From contig CAKSHI010000003.1 of assembly GCA_934457115.1 (NCBI GenBank), forward strand, positions 1-64,000: 64,000 nucleotides of DNA, given 5' to 3'. Source of the DNA: an uncultured Eubacteriales bacterium (GTDB taxonomy: Bacteria > Bacillota > Clostridia > Oscillospirales > Acutalibacteraceae). The notes beneath the pieces were generated by a model, which was not told the origin of the DNA, searched no databases, and was given only the letters and a program-made list of their open reading frames with translations. Shown here piece after piece: positions 23,759 to 33,566 of this stretch. Every line of letters begins with the position of its first letter. The stretch's first letter is position 1. The position numbers and the translations under genes are program-made.

Positions 23759-25279
23759 ATGAGAAAAAAGCTTTTTATATTCAATACAATTTTGCTTACG
23801 GCAACATCCCTTATTGCTAGGATAATAGGTATAGGATTTAGGGTTTATATGTCCAATAAAATCGGCGCCGAGGGTATGGGGTTATTTCAGCTTATAGGGG
23901 TTTTTTATGTTTTTTGCGCTAATTTTTCAGTTTCGGGAATAAGTGTTGCAGTGACGAGGCTCATTGCAGAATCTGCAGTGAAAAAAGAATATAAGAAATC
24001 AAAAATATATTTGTATTTATGTATGGCTATAAGCGTTGTTATAAGCGTTATAGTAGGTCTTATTATGTTTATCTACGCAGGATTTATAGGAAGCTCAATT
24101 CTTCATGATTCGAGGACGACTCTCTCATTGAAAGCGTTGTCGATAAGCTTACCGTTTATGTCTATATCTGCATGCTTTAGAGGGTATTTTTATGCGTTTA
24201 GAAAGGCATTAAAAACTGCGAGTGAACAGCTTTTAGAACAAATTATAGAGATATTGGTTTTTGCGTCTATTGTTGGGAGTTTAGCTCCTAAGGGACTTGA
24301 ATATGCATGTTTGTCGATAGTTATAGGTACGACTATAGCCGAAATAATTTCAAGCATTTATTCATTTGTGTTATATAAATTAGAAAATAAGAAAAGTTCC
24401 AACGAAAGGGTGTATTTAAAGAGTTCCTTAAAAAATATAGGGGAGATTGCAATCCCTATTACATTAAGCGGGATTGTGCGATTTGGTCTTTCAACTATTG
24501 AAAACGTATTAATCCCCGGGGGTTTTAAAAAGATGGGAAACAGTGCAAATAGAAGTCTTTCGATATATGGGCTTATTATGGGTATGGTTATGCCTATTAT
24601 TACTTTTCCAACTGTGATTTTATGTTCCCTTTCAGCATTGTTGGTTCCGGAATTATCGGAAGCCGGGGCAATAAACCACAAAAAGAATATTACTCACGTG
24701 GTTTCAAAAATTTTTATGTTGACAAATACCTTTTCGATTATAGTTTCGTTTGTGTTTGTTTTCTTTTCAAAGGATTTTGGTTTAGCTATATACAAAAATC
24801 TCGAAACTGGGATTTATATAGGGGTGCTAGCACCACTTGTGCCTCTTATGTACCTTGATCATGTGGTAGACGGTATGCTTAAAGGGTTAAACCAACAGTC
24901 ATCTTATCTTATTTATAATATAATAGATGCAATAATAAGGGTGGTACTTACATACATATTTTTGCCTAAGTTTGGGATATATGCCCTTATAACAATAATG
25001 TTTTTTAGCACTATATTAAATTCAACACTCTCTATATCAAGACTGATTAAGGTTGCAAATGTTAAATTTAATATATTCTCTTGGCTTATAGAGCCGATAT
25101 TTTTAGCTTTTATTTCGTGCTTTGTGTCTTATTTGTTGATAAATTCAAACCAATTTGGACTATCTTATCAAGTTAAGTTAATAATTGAGGTGAGTTCATC
25201 AGTACTTGTATATTTGTCTTTGTGGGCACTTTTTAATAGGGATTTTATAATTGCCAATAAACCAAAGAAGGCAGCGTAA
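23759..25279 (+). CDS. SpoVB/MurJ-type polysaccharide flippase
   Basis: This 506-residue MOP-superfamily membrane protein has about 14 hydrophobic segments. The N-terminus (TATSLIARIIGIGFRVYMSNKIGAEGMGLFQL) is typical of SpoVB and related lipid-linked oligosaccharide flippases. SpoVB is needed for spore cortex formation; YtgP/MurJ flips lipid II. Which of these it is cannot be told from sequence reading alone. GTGGTG precedes the ATG; the gene is single and ends at a shared terminator. Confidence 0.87.
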   Translation: MRKKLFIFNTILLTATSLIARIIGIGFRVYMSNKIGAEGMGLFQLIGVFYVFCANFSVSGISVAVTRLIAESAVKKEYKKSKIYLYLCMAISVVISVIVGLIMFIYAGFIGSSILHDSRTTLSLKALSISLPFMSISACFRGYFYAFRKALKTASEQLLEQIIEILVFASIVGSLAPKGLEYACLSIVIGTTIAEIISSIYSFVLYKLENKKSSNERVYLKSSLKNIGEIAIPITLSGIVRFGLSTIENVLIPGGFKKMGNSANRSLSIYGLIMGMVMPIITFPTVILCSLSALLVPELSEAGAINHKKNITHVVSKIFMLTNTFSIIVSFVFVFFSKDFGLAIYKNLETGIYIGVLAPLVPLMYLDHVVDGMLKGLNQQSSYLIYNIIDAIIRVVLTYIFLPKFGIYALITIMFFSTILNSTLSISRLIKVANVKFNIFSWLIEPIFLAFISCFVSYLLINSNQFGLSYQVKLIIEVSSSVLVYLSLWALFNRDFIIANKPKKAA

Positions 25280-25297
25280 AATTACACTGCCTTCTTC
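25265..25297. terminator. Bidirectional terminator overlapping the flippase stop codon
   Basis: GAAGGCAGCGT pairs with ACACTGCCTTC (one mismatch); it contains the TAA of the flippase gene and faces the ABC transporter operon. Confidence 0.75.
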
Positions 25298-25311
25298 ATT
25301 AAGAGGTACTC

Positions 25312-26079
25312 TTATTCCACGTTATTTAAACGACTTAAGAATTTTTTTGTTCGTTCATTTTCAGTATTATCAAATACTTCTTTGGACGTGCCGCTTTCTA
25401 TAATTTTGCCTTTATCCATGAAAATAATTTTATCGGAAACATTGTAAGCAAATTTCATTTCATGTGTTACGATAACCATTGTCATATGGTCAGCTGCCAG
25501 ACTTTTTATTACCTTTAATATTTCAGCTGTAAGCTCGGGGTCTAATGCTGAGGTTGGTTCGTCAAAGAATAGAATATCAGGTTTCATTGCCAAAGCTCTC
25601 GCTATTGAGACTCTTTGTTGTTGACCGCCTGATAGGTTGCAAGGGTAGGCGTCCATTCTATTTTCAAGGCTCATTTTCTTCAAAAGTGATATTGCGTCAT
25701 TTTTGGCTTCTTCTTTACTTTTACCAAGTACTCTTATGGGCGCTTCCATAACGTTTTCTATAACAGATAAGTGGGGGAACAAGTTAAAGTTTTGAAAAAC
25801 AAGACCAATATGAAGTGCAATCTTTGTTCTTTCGTCTTTGCTTGCATATATAGCTTTATTTTCTTCATTATTTTTAACTAAGGTTTTGCTGCAGATTCTT
25901 ATTTCGCCGGAATCTATCTCTTCGAGCTGGGTAATGCACCTTAATAGGGTGCTTTTTCCCGAACCTGATGGGCCGATTATAGTAAGTACTTCGCCTTTAT
26001 TAACTTCAAATGATATGTCATCCAAGACCTTTACATTTGAGAAATTTTTATAAATATTCTTAGCTTCGAGCATTTTCAT
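25312..26079 (-). CDS. Polar amino acid ABC transporter, ATP-binding subunit
   Basis: The 255-residue ATPase has Walker A GPSGSGKST near residue 35, Q-loop FQNFNLFPH, signature LSGGQQQR near 148, Walker B ILFFDEPTSALDPE near 168 and the switch His in IVTHE. It is of the GlnQ/HisP class that powers uptake of polar amino acids. The three genes SBP, permease and ATPase are in one minus-strand operon in that order. AGGTGA lies six bases before the first ATG. Confidence 0.94.
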   Translation of the reverse strand: MKMLEAKNIYKNFSNVKVLDDISFEVNKGEVLTIIGPSGSGKSTLLRCITQLEEIDSGEIRICSKTLVKNNEENKAIYASKDERTKIALHIGLVFQNFNLFPHLSVIENVMEAPIRVLGKSKEEAKNDAISLLKKMSLENRMDAYPCNLSGGQQQRVSIARALAMKPDILFFDEPTSALDPELTAEILKVIKSLAADHMTMVIVTHEMKFAYNVSDKIIFMDKGKIIESGTSKEVFDNTENERTKKFLSRLNNVE

Positions 26080-26100
26080 ATTAAATCACCTATTTGTTTC

Positions 26101-26742
26101 TTAGTTGTAGTAAGAGAGCTTATTTTCAATAGAAGAAAATATTTTTGTTAGTATGCCGTTCATGATTAAATAAAATATAGCCGCAACTGCAAACGGCACT
26201 GCGCTTACATATGCGCTTGCGAACTTTTCAGTTACTCTCATAATTTCAATAACAACTATAGTTTGAGCTAAGGAAGTATCCTTGACTAGGGTTATAAATT
26301 CATTTCCCATGGCAGGTATGATGTTTTTGATGACCTGCGGGAGGATAATTCTAAAGAAGGTTTGGCTTTTGGTGAAGCCTAGGACTTTGCACGCCTCATA
26401 TTGACCTTTAGGGACTGATTGTATGCCGCCCCTATATATTTCTGCGAAGTATGCGGCATAATTTAAGGAAAACGCTATTATAGCAGCAGAAAATCTTGGT
26501 AATTGTATGCCAAAAAGGGGTTTTAGTCCGTAAAATACAAACATAAGCTGGAGCATTAACGGGGTACCCCTCATAATCAATATATAAATATTTGTGGGTA
26601 CGCTTATAATTTTGTATTTAGACATTCTCCCAAAGCTGATAACAAGCCCTAATGGAAGAGAGAATATAAGCGTTAGGAAAAAAATTTGCAGTGTCGTAAG
26701 ACTTGCTAAAAGCATTTGAGGAATAAGAAGTTTAAAATTCAT
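26101..26742 (-). CDS. Polar amino acid ABC transporter, permease
   Basis: This inner-membrane subunit of about 213 residues has five membrane segments and the EAA loop YEACKVLGFTKSQTFFRIILPQ near residue 130, which docks to the ATPase. I chose the ATG at 26742 because AAGGG lies 10 bases upstream; an in-frame TTG nine bases earlier overlaps it. The class is His/Glu/Gln/Arg permease; only one permease is present, so it would work as a homodimer. Confidence 0.93.
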   Translation of the reverse strand: MNFKLLIPQMLLASLTTLQIFFLTLIFSLPLGLVISFGRMSKYKIISVPTNIYILIMRGTPLMLQLMFVFYGLKPLFGIQLPRFSAAIIAFSLNYAAYFAEIYRGGIQSVPKGQYEACKVLGFTKSQTFFRIILPQVIKNIIPAMGNEFITLVKDTSLAQTIVVIEIMRVTEKFASAYVSAVPFAVAAIFYLIMNGILTKIFSSIENKLSYYN

Positions 26743-26780
26743 ATATATCAATCCCTTATGTAATAATTAAAAAAACAGGT

Positions 26781-27614
26781 TTACCACTCATTAATACAAG
26801 TTATATCACTTGAGAACCATTTGCTTGAAATTGTAGAAACAGTATTGTCATTTGACATGGATTTTAGAGTTTCTTCGATTTTGAGTTTAAGTTTTTCATC
26901 ATTTTTTCTAAATCCTATGACATAATCTTCTTGCGCTAAGGATGCGATTTCTCCACTTTCATCGCTAAGCAATCTATAGGCATTAGGATCTTTAGACATA
27001 TAAAATCTTGCAATGACTTCATCTATGCCGACAGCGTCAACAGTGGAATTATTTAACTCAAAAATAGCCTTTGTGTAGGTGTCGGTTGTGACTATGTTTT
27101 TTAAACTATTTTTAAAGTCTTCGGTTTTGTTAAGAGCATGTTCGGCGGAAGACTCGTTTTGCACGCAAAATACAGTTCCTTTTAAGTCGTTTATTGTATT
27201 AAGAGGAGAATCTTTTTTTACAATAATACATTGATGGTTCCTCATATACGGTTTGCTTAGATTAAGTGCTTGATCTAAGGCTTGCGTTTTGCTCATTCCG
27301 TTCCAAACGCAGTCGATATTACCGGCTGCTAACTCAAGCTCCTTTGTTTGCCATTTAATTGGCTGAAATCTAACTCCAAGCCCAAGACGTTTGGAGACTT
27401 CTAAGGCTAGGTCAACGTCGAAACCTACCGTACAACCGGTTTGGGTATCCATATATCCCATAGGCGGGAAAGAATCATCAATCCCTACGACTAAAACACC
27501 GTTTGATTGGACTTTTTCAAAAGATAAATCTTCTAAAGAATCATTGTTTGTGCAGCCTGCTAAGAGTGATATTGCCAAGGTAATACTTATTAATACATAG
27601 ATTAACTTCTTCAA
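26781..27614 (-). CDS. Polar amino acid ABC transporter, substrate-binding lipoprotein
   Basis: The 277-residue lipoprotein has the lipobox LLAGC (Cys near residue 21) and the periplasmic-binding-protein type II fold: LVVGIDDSFPPMGYMD near residue 42, GFDVDLALEVSKRLG near 63, DCVWNGMSKT and SKPYMRNHQCIIVKK. These match amino acid binding proteins; cystine or glutamine are possible ligands but not proven. The start codon appears to be TTG behind GGAGGGAAAGG. It is the first gene of the operon. Confidence 0.92.
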   Translation of the reverse strand: MKKLIYVLISITLAISLLAGCTNNDSLEDLSFEKVQSNGVLVVGIDDSFPPMGYMDTQTGCTVGFDVDLALEVSKRLGLGVRFQPIKWQTKELELAAGNIDCVWNGMSKTQALDQALNLSKPYMRNHQCIIVKKDSPLNTINDLKGTVFCVQNESSAEHALNKTEDFKNSLKNIVTTDTYTKAIFELNNSTVDAVGIDEVIARFYMSKDPNAYRLLSDESGEIASLAQEDYVIGFRKNDEKLKLKIEETLKSMSNDNTVSTISSKWFSSDITCINEW

Positions 27615-27737
27615 GACCTTTCCCTCCTAATAATTTATTATATTAACATGATAGCACACTAACGTGCTAAAGTAAAGTACTTACAATTAAACAAAGCATA
27701 TTTAATTATAAAATTTTCAAAGTCATAATATGACATA

Positions 27738-28346
27738 TTAATTTAAGTGCGACATTGAAAATTTGCACCCACAGTAATTTTGACGATATAAGTCATATAT
27801 TTTGGAAAGTTCAATTGAACGTTTGTATCCTTCACGTTTTTTAAAGTCGGAGAAAAGGTACTTAACACCATATTTTTGCGATAAATCTTCACCTATTTGG
27901 TTTAGGAGGTCTGCATTTTTATGTGGACTTACGGTAAGAGTAGTCGCAAAGTAATCGAAATTGTTTTTCTTTGCAAATGCTGCGGCCTTTGAAAGGCGAA
28001 GTTCAAAGCATTTTATGCATCTTTGCCCGCCTTCACGTGCATCTTCTAAACCTTTGACTGTTTCGTAAAAAAGATCGTCTTCAAAATCTCCTATTTCAAT
28101 AGCAACGTCAAGTCCCATTTTAGATATTAAATTCTCTTGTTCTCTTGCACGCTTTATAAATTCTTCTTTTGGAAAAATATTGGGGTTATAATAAAAAACA
28201 GTTATATTAAAGTATTTTGAAAGATATTCAAGCACATAACTTGAGCATGGAGCGCAGCAGCTATGTAAAAGTAAGCTTGGACGTTCTTCTAATGACGAGA
28301 TTTTTTCCAGCTCTTGATCAAGTATTATTTGATAATTTTTTTTCAT
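27738..28346 (-). CDS. queH: Epoxyqueuosine reductase QueH
   Basis: QueH carries out the last step of queuosine synthesis in tRNA and replaces QueG in many Firmicutes. The 202-residue protein has the DUF208 signature LHSCCAPCSSYVLEYL near residue 28, GQRCIKCFELRL near 116 and YCGCKFS at the end, which together supply the Cys ligands for the iron-sulfur and metal site. No other queuosine genes are in the window. Confidence 0.93.
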   Translation of the reverse strand: MKKNYQIILDQELEKISSLEERPSLLLHSCCAPCSSYVLEYLSKYFNITVFYYNPNIFPKEEFIKRAREQENLISKMGLDVAIEIGDFEDDLFYETVKGLEDAREGGQRCIKCFELRLSKAAAFAKKNNFDYFATTLTVSPHKNADLLNQIGEDLSQKYGVKYLFSDFKKREGYKRSIELSKIYDLYRQNYCGCKFSMSHLN

Positions 28347-28467
28347 AGAAATCCTTTCCTTGTAAGGGGTTATTGCAGATTTTTTGCTTTTTATTTAATG
28401 ATAACAATTTTTTGGGTCATTGGCAAATACCATGTAAAGATATTTTAGATTGTTTAATAAATCAAAG

Positions 28468-28505
28468 ATTGCCCGCCACTTAGAATTTATCTTGTGGCGG
28501 GCATA
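28468..28505. terminator. Terminator hairpin downstream of the GNAT gene
   Basis: GCCCGCCAC (28471-28479) pairs with GTGGCGGGC (28494-28502). The T-run is on the plus side, but the nearest gene ends on the minus strand. Confidence 0.65.
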
Positions 28506-28525
28506 CTTTTTGATTGTTATCTCGT

Positions 28526-29152
28526 TTAGAAAAGCTGGCTGGGAAGTTTCAACTTTTTCTTGTAAGGGAAATTTTTATCAAACTCATCGGCTTTAGAGTT
28601 TTCAACAAGATACCCGCTGGGTGTTGAATATTCTCCAACTATTCCGTCAAGGTAGCCTTTGGCAAGCTCTTTGCACAAAAAGAACGAAGAGTCTGCACCT
28701 TCGGGTAATCCATGGTAGCGTATATTGTATTCACTTGCAAAAATGAAACCGCTTTTTCCATAGAAATCGATATTTCCCTCAATATATACGGCTCCGCATC
28801 CAAATTGTGCAGCTTTTTTTAAGGAATAATCAAGCAAAATTTTGCCATATCCCTGCCTTTTGAAATTAGGCGCAATGCATATAGGACCCATTGTCATGAT
28901 GGGGATGATCCTGCCGTCATCAGCTTTGATGTCGGCTCTTACAAAGGTGTTTTGACCTATTAATTGGCCGTCTTTCTCCATGACAAAGTCAAGTTCCGGG
29001 ACGAATGCAGGGTCATTTCTTAATTGATTTAATACGTAATGCTCCAAGCAGCCCGGACGATAGACGTTCCAAAATGCTTCTCTTACAAGATTTTCTACTT
29101 CTCGATGTTCTTCTTTTTTTTCTAAACGGATGTTGTAGTCATTTTTATTCAT
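28526..29152 (-). CDS. GNAT-family N-acetyltransferase
   Basis: The 208-residue acetyl-CoA dependent transferase shows the N-terminal IRLEKKEEHREVENLVREAFW and the acetyl-CoA loop FKRQGYGKILLDYSL near residue 110. It belongs to the YhbS-like group often annotated as predicted N-acetyltransferase. The substrate is unknown. AGGAGG precedes the ATG; a long hairpin lies 40 bases upstream (29189-29226). Confidence 0.88.
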   Translation of the reverse strand: MNKNDYNIRLEKKEEHREVENLVREAFWNVYRPGCLEHYVLNQLRNDPAFVPELDFVMEKDGQLIGQNTFVRADIKADDGRIIPIMTMGPICIAPNFKRQGYGKILLDYSLKKAAQFGCGAVYIEGNIDFYGKSGFIFASEYNIRYHGLPEGADSSFFLCKELAKGYLDGIVGEYSTPSGYLVENSKADEFDKNFPYKKKLKLPSQLF

Positions 29153-29188
29153 TAATTTTTCCTCCTGATGATTGTTGACTGCAATACT

Positions 29189-29226
29189 GGGAGGTTTGTG
29201 TGAGAATGTATTTACGCAAACCTCCC
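29189..29226 (-). other. Long perfect hairpin upstream of the GNAT gene
   Basis: GGGAGGTTTGTGT pairs with ACGCAAACCTCCC with one G-T pair over 13 positions. It is in the leader of the GNAT gene on the minus strand and has no T-run on that side. It might be a terminator of unseen upstream transcription or an mRNA 5' structure. Confidence 0.5.
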
Positions 29227-29441
29227 GGCTACGCTACAATCTCCAAGATGTTGTTTTTGTTCAAACAGCAGTCTCCTTAAAATTAAATTTATATAATCAA
29301 GCCCTAAGGCCTAATTAACTGTTTGTTTTAGTGCAATCCATGATTTATCATAAATGACGGATTGGAGTTTCAATGCCTTTGCTTTTTGCATAAAGAATGA
29401 AGATGACTAATGGTCTTTTATCTTTGATGGAGGTGGATTGA
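29227..29441. other. Intergenic region without a gene
   Basis: I see no reading frame. A hairpin CAATCC/GGATTG brackets AT-rich sequence at about 29335-29366. Confidence 0.5.
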
Positions 29442-29765
29442 TTAATCGCAGTCTTCATTCATGGCTTCGATTAAAAAGCTAACCGGCCTAAACCCGTCAT
29501 TGCAGGAAATCATAGCAGATTTTTTGTTTTTCATCCAGCCGTCATAGAAGTCCTCGCCGCCATGGGCAAGCGCCATGACAAAAGGGGAGATGCTTTCCCA
29601 AGCACTATCGCAAAAATTTTTGGGTTTTTGCCAACCGTTGGCAATAAAGACTTGTCCTTCTTTCATATCACAAGCGTGTGAAATTGGATTTTCGTATTTT
29701 TCTATTAAATCTTTATAACACGCTACTCTCATTACAGTAATTTTGATCTTTTTCAATGTTACCAC
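29442..29765 (-). CDS. TIGR04076-family small protein
   Basis: The 107-residue protein matches the TIGR04076 pattern: KIKITVMRVACYKDLIEKY at the start, CDMKEGQVFIA near residue 32, FCDSAWESISPFVMALAHGG near 51 and a Cys near the end. These proteins occur in anaerobes, carry conserved Cys residues and have no assigned function. The start is uncertain: GTG at 29765 has only a weak ribosome binding site. Confidence 0.82.
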   Translation of the reverse strand: MVTLKKIKITVMRVACYKDLIEKYENPISHACDMKEGQVFIANGWQKPKNFCDSAWESISPFVMALAHGGEDFYDGWMKNKKSAMISCNDGFRPVSFLIEAMNEDCD

Positions 29766-29819
29766 TAACTCATTTCATATTTATAATTTTAAAGTAAGCT
29801 AAATAGAGTAAAAGGGTAT

Positions 29820-30068
29820 TTAACCTTTTAATCCTCGTGATTGTCTAGACATATCTTCTACTATTATATCGTATATTTCTCCAAGTGAGGAGCAGTATTT
29901 AAGTATTTCCCAAGGTTCATTTGTGTGGAAGTGTATTTTAATAAGGTCTCCGCCGCCTACGATGAGTAAGCAATCTCCTTTAAAATTATCGATAAAATAT
30001 TTACGTATTTCATCCTCGTTTAGATCGATTCCGTCTATTAACAACTGTGTATCATACTTGAATTCCAT
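29820..30068 (-). CDS. Small protein resembling a fragment of the FakA/DAK-like C-terminal region
   Basis: The 82-residue protein (KYDTQLLIDGIDLNEDEIRKY, DCLLIVGGGDLIKIHFHTNEPW, YDIIVEDMSRQSRGLKG) resembles a segment of the dihydroxyacetone kinase-like, fatty acid kinase FakA family, where HFHTNEPW-type motifs occur. The kinase nucleotide-binding domain is absent. Stand-alone versions seem to exist in Clostridia. AAGGAG precedes the ATG, which argues that it is a real gene and not a relic. Confidence 0.7.
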   Translation of the reverse strand: MEFKYDTQLLIDGIDLNEDEIRKYFIDNFKGDCLLIVGGGDLIKIHFHTNEPWEILKYCSSLGEIYDIIVEDMSRQSRGLKG

Positions 30069-30099
30069 TATTTATTTCTCCTTTATTATAAATAATTTT

Positions 30100-30778
30100 A
30101 ATTATATCTTCTCAAGAAGAACTACCGTCTAGATGTATGTATCAGTGCCCAAACTCAATTCTTCCTCTTTATCAATGATTGTAAGGTTAGACTTGATATA
30201 TGTAATCTATTGACAATTTGAATGCTGTTGCTCGTAGATTTATATTTTTTCTACTGGTGCTACCATCAATTGTTGTTATTCTTAATTTATTATATCATAT
30301 AATTTGTCAAAGTAAATTAAGATCTTGTGGGTACTATCAACCGATATTCGGAAAAATGATACGGGTGATTTTGTCAAATGTCATTCTCCGATTATTAGGT
30401 TTGCTGACTGGCCTTATCGGATACGGCAGTTTTCTCAGATAATAGGCAAAATAAAAACGACCAACTTTTTACGGTTGATCGTCTTTGGCTTGCTCATTAT
30501 TTATGTTTTATTTTTAAACGATTTCTTATGGTTTTGGAATTTAAAATCTCAAACGAGACTAATAATACAATAGAAAAACATGTTATTTTACACATGAGTG
30601 ATTTTGAGCCGGCTATTTTAATCTGAGACATGTGTTATCCTTTGAACCATCATTGATAAAGAGTAATTCATTATATTTCAGAAGTTTCATTAGGTACTTT
30701 TTTCTCCGCATAAAGGATAGGAAGGACGTCCTAATCATTGTAACATGGAACTATAAATCGAAATTATGCTAATCCTTA
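30100..30778. other. Long intergenic stretch without a convincing gene
   Basis: About 680 bases carry only short overlapping frames with no good ribosome binding site. A hairpin CGACCAAC/GGTTGATCG lies at 30458-30482. The plus-strand frame at 30325-30470 has a protein-like look, so a decayed gene is possible, but I cannot identify it. Confidence 0.4.
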
Positions 30779-32581
30779 TTAGTTGTTTCGATGTAATTTA
30801 TATACATGATAAAATAATCCGTCTGCGAAATTACCTTCGTAGATTTTCGTAGATGTGTACTGCTGTTCTCTTATATTATTTTCCGCAGTTTCATCTAACT
30901 CTCCCCTCCAGATAATCCAAATATCTTCATAATTTGTGTCCAGATTTTTGGACGCATCCAGATCATACTTTAAATCATTTTCCGGATAATAATAATTTAA
31001 CACTGGGTATCCCAAGGTACTTATATTATTTATGACTATTTCTGCATCATCCTCAGGTCTTACTGCATCTAAAAACATCGCTGTATCATTATTCAATTTG
31101 TAATCTTCCTCGTACCTTTGAACATATGCCGGCACGTTGTTCCACAAAATCGCAATAATCAACGCCGTACTCCATAGTCTACGCAATTTCATTTTGGAAA
31201 CACAGACTCCGATTATCAAATACAACATTGCCGATACCGGGAACAAATAACGTGTAAGGAAAAACGGTCGAATTAGGTACGACAATGCAAGTCCAACTGC
31301 TGCCGTTCCACAAATCGAAATTATTCCGGAAATAACCCAATATAATTCTCCACTAACATCAATCTTCTTTGGTATATTAATGCTTATATCGACACGATCC
31401 TTTAGTTCTCCTTCATTTGATGTCTTAATGACCAGAAATTTTATTTGATATGCTACAAACAATAAAAGTAAGGCAATAAAGCAGACTACCATCCAATTAT
31501 AATCCAGAAGGAATATGGAACACTCAGAAATTGTAGGAATCTCATTGAGCCACCAATCTTTTGCTGTTCTACCAAAGGTTTTAAGTAATATTATTAACCA
31601 TGGGAAGTAGGTCAAAATCGCCACAAGATAAGAAATTATTAATCCCTTTCTGTACTTCTTACGGAATATTGCCAAAGGCATTAACATAACAAAAAGAAAA
31701 GCCACTGAAATCAGAGCATAATAATGGGTATATGATGCACTTAAAGATGAAATGCAAAACACTATCCAACTCATACGGTCATTTTTCTCTATTATTTTGT
31801 AAAATGCCACATAAGCAATAAGAACAAACATGGAAGCCAATGCATACATTCGAGCTTCAACATTATACACAACTGCATTTTTCATCAAAGAAGCCATCGT
31901 GATCATTATAGTAGCCGGAATAGATCCAAAATATTTTTTTATGACTGTACAACCCATAATCATAATAACAGCATAAGGCAATAAAGCTGATAAATGATAT
32001 GCAATTCCGTTGTTGCCAAACACATGATATAATATCTGAGCAAATAGGTAATACAATGGTGGATGAACATCAGCAGCAGTAGAACCAACCATGCTTCGCA
32101 ATGTCATCTTTGCCAACTTAATAGAATATCCCTCATCAAGCCAAAATGCATTATCGAAAATTCTAATAAAATTTAGAAGGAAAAGCACAAAGGCGTATAC
32201 ATATAGTATCAGGTTTTTGTTAAAATGAATTTTCATTCCGGGAATTTCGATCTTGTTTATTTCAATTTTAAGATGATAACGCAAAAAATTCTCAACTACA
32301 GGTTCAAGTGCTGCGATTATCAGTGATAACAAAAGATAGCGAAATGCAAATTCTGCATTTTCCATCAATGATGTATCCAATGCACCATGAGGGGTAAATA
32401 ACTTATAGGTTACTGCTAATACAACAAAGTTCAAAAAACATAATGTCAGAAGATATTCACGTAAAAAACTTTTTACATCTCCATAAAAGTTACATTCAGT
32501 TTTACTGCCCAATACTTTTTCTCGAATATACATGAGAAAAACAGGTGGCAATAAAAAACACAATAAAACGGTCATAACCAA
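30779..32581 (-). CDS. GT39-type (dolichyl-phosphate mannosyltransferase-like) membrane glycosyltransferase
   Basis: The 600-residue integral membrane protein has a dozen or so hydrophobic segments. The extracytoplasmic loop motif FWLDEGYS near residue 148, with its acidic pair, and DVHPPLYYLF near 170 are typical of the GT39/ArnT/PMT superfamily, which uses lipid-linked sugars. The acceptor is unknown. AAGGAGA lies 6 bases before a TTG and 12 before an ATG; either may start translation. It stands alone next to the foreign block and is itself richer in GC than its left neighbours, so it may also be acquired. Confidence 0.83.
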   Translation of the reverse strand: MVMTVLLCFLLPPVFLMYIREKVLGSKTECNFYGDVKSFLREYLLTLCFLNFVVLAVTYKLFTPHGALDTSLMENAEFAFRYLLLSLIIAALEPVVENFLRYHLKIEINKIEIPGMKIHFNKNLILYVYAFVLFLLNFIRIFDNAFWLDEGYSIKLAKMTLRSMVGSTAADVHPPLYYLFAQILYHVFGNNGIAYHLSALLPYAVIMIMGCTVIKKYFGSIPATIMITMASLMKNAVVYNVEARMYALASMFVLIAYVAFYKIIEKNDRMSWIVFCISSLSASYTHYYALISVAFLFVMLMPLAIFRKKYRKGLIISYLVAILTYFPWLIILLKTFGRTAKDWWLNEIPTISECSIFLLDYNWMVVCFIALLLLFVAYQIKFLVIKTSNEGELKDRVDISINIPKKIDVSGELYWVISGIISICGTAAVGLALSYLIRPFFLTRYLFPVSAMLYLIIGVCVSKMKLRRLWSTALIIAILWNNVPAYVQRYEEDYKLNNDTAMFLDAVRPEDDAEIVINNISTLGYPVLNYYYPENDLKYDLDASKNLDTNYEDIWIIWRGELDETAENNIREQQYTSTKIYEGNFADGLFYHVYKLHRNN

Positions 32582-32834
32582 AAAACTCTCCTTATTTATT
32601 CATCAGTATAAAAATGTGATCATTACAAAAATAACCAGTTAATTTTATCACAAAAGCACAACTATTTCAATATAAAAAGCTGTATTTTGCAGTGAAGGTA
32701 TCTATTGTAGAAAAGTACGTATTTATATAAAAAGGCTCATTTGCAATAAACCGGTTTTTCGTGAGTGTCTGCGTAATTGTATCTTAAACGATTGATGCTT
32801 TCAATATACATAGGATCGTCCTTTTTTGGTTTTC

Positions 32835-33566
32835 TTAACGTTTTTTGTATTGCGGTGGCTCGAAGTACTTACCAAAATGATTATACATAAAGGTGATATC
32901 GTCAATCTTGTCATAGATCTGCTTCTCGGCTCCTGGACGCAGGCGGTAAGAATAAACAATCTGGCCGTTCATACGATCCGGTACAAAATACTGGTTTCTA
33001 TACTGGGTGATGAATCTTCCAAGTCTTGCACCCATATCCAGACACTTGAACTGTGCGAATAAATCCATCATTCCATTCGGAGAAGGCGTACCGGTAAGTC
33101 CTACGATTCTTTTCACACGAGGTCTCACCTGCATAAAAGCCTTAAAACGCTTCGAGTTCCAATTCTTAAAAGAACTTAGCTCATCGATAACAACCATATC
33201 GAATTCAAATGGCACCTTACTCTTTTCTACAAGCCACTGCACATTTTCACGATTGATGATATAAATATCGGCATCCTTCTTTAAGGCTTCGATTCTCTCT
33301 TTCTCAGTTCCAACTGCTACGCTGTATCTGAGGTGGGATAAGTTATCCCATTTCTTAATTTCATCAGACCAGGTAACTTTGGCCACTCGAAGTGGTGCGA
33401 TGACTAAAACCTTCGATACCTCAAAGGAATCATACATAAGCCGGTTGATAGCATCTAAGGTACAAACCGTTTTACCAAGTCCCATTTGTAAGATAACTGC
33501 TGCAATCGGATGGGACAGAATAAACCCGGTTATATATCTTTGATAATCATGTGGATTGTAAATCAT
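32835..33566 (-). pseudogene. Truncated phage SNF2-type helicase
   Basis: The 243-residue frame covers only the first RecA-like domain of a phage DEAD/SNF2 helicase: Walker A MGLGKTVCTLDA near residue 28, VLVIAPLRVAKVTW, Walker B VVIDELSSFKN near 127 and GLTGTPSPNG near 157. The second helicase domain, about 200 more residues in the family, is missing. The last 17 residues (from YNHFGKYF) no longer look like the family, so the gene appears to be cut and joined to unrelated sequence. GGAGG precedes the ATG. It overlaps the VRR-NUC gene by 20 bases. Confidence 0.78.

Noticed and set aside
30218..30573. Short plus-strand frames of 74 and 82 codons
   Set aside because: They overlap each other in different frames, have no good ribosome binding site and match nothing I know.
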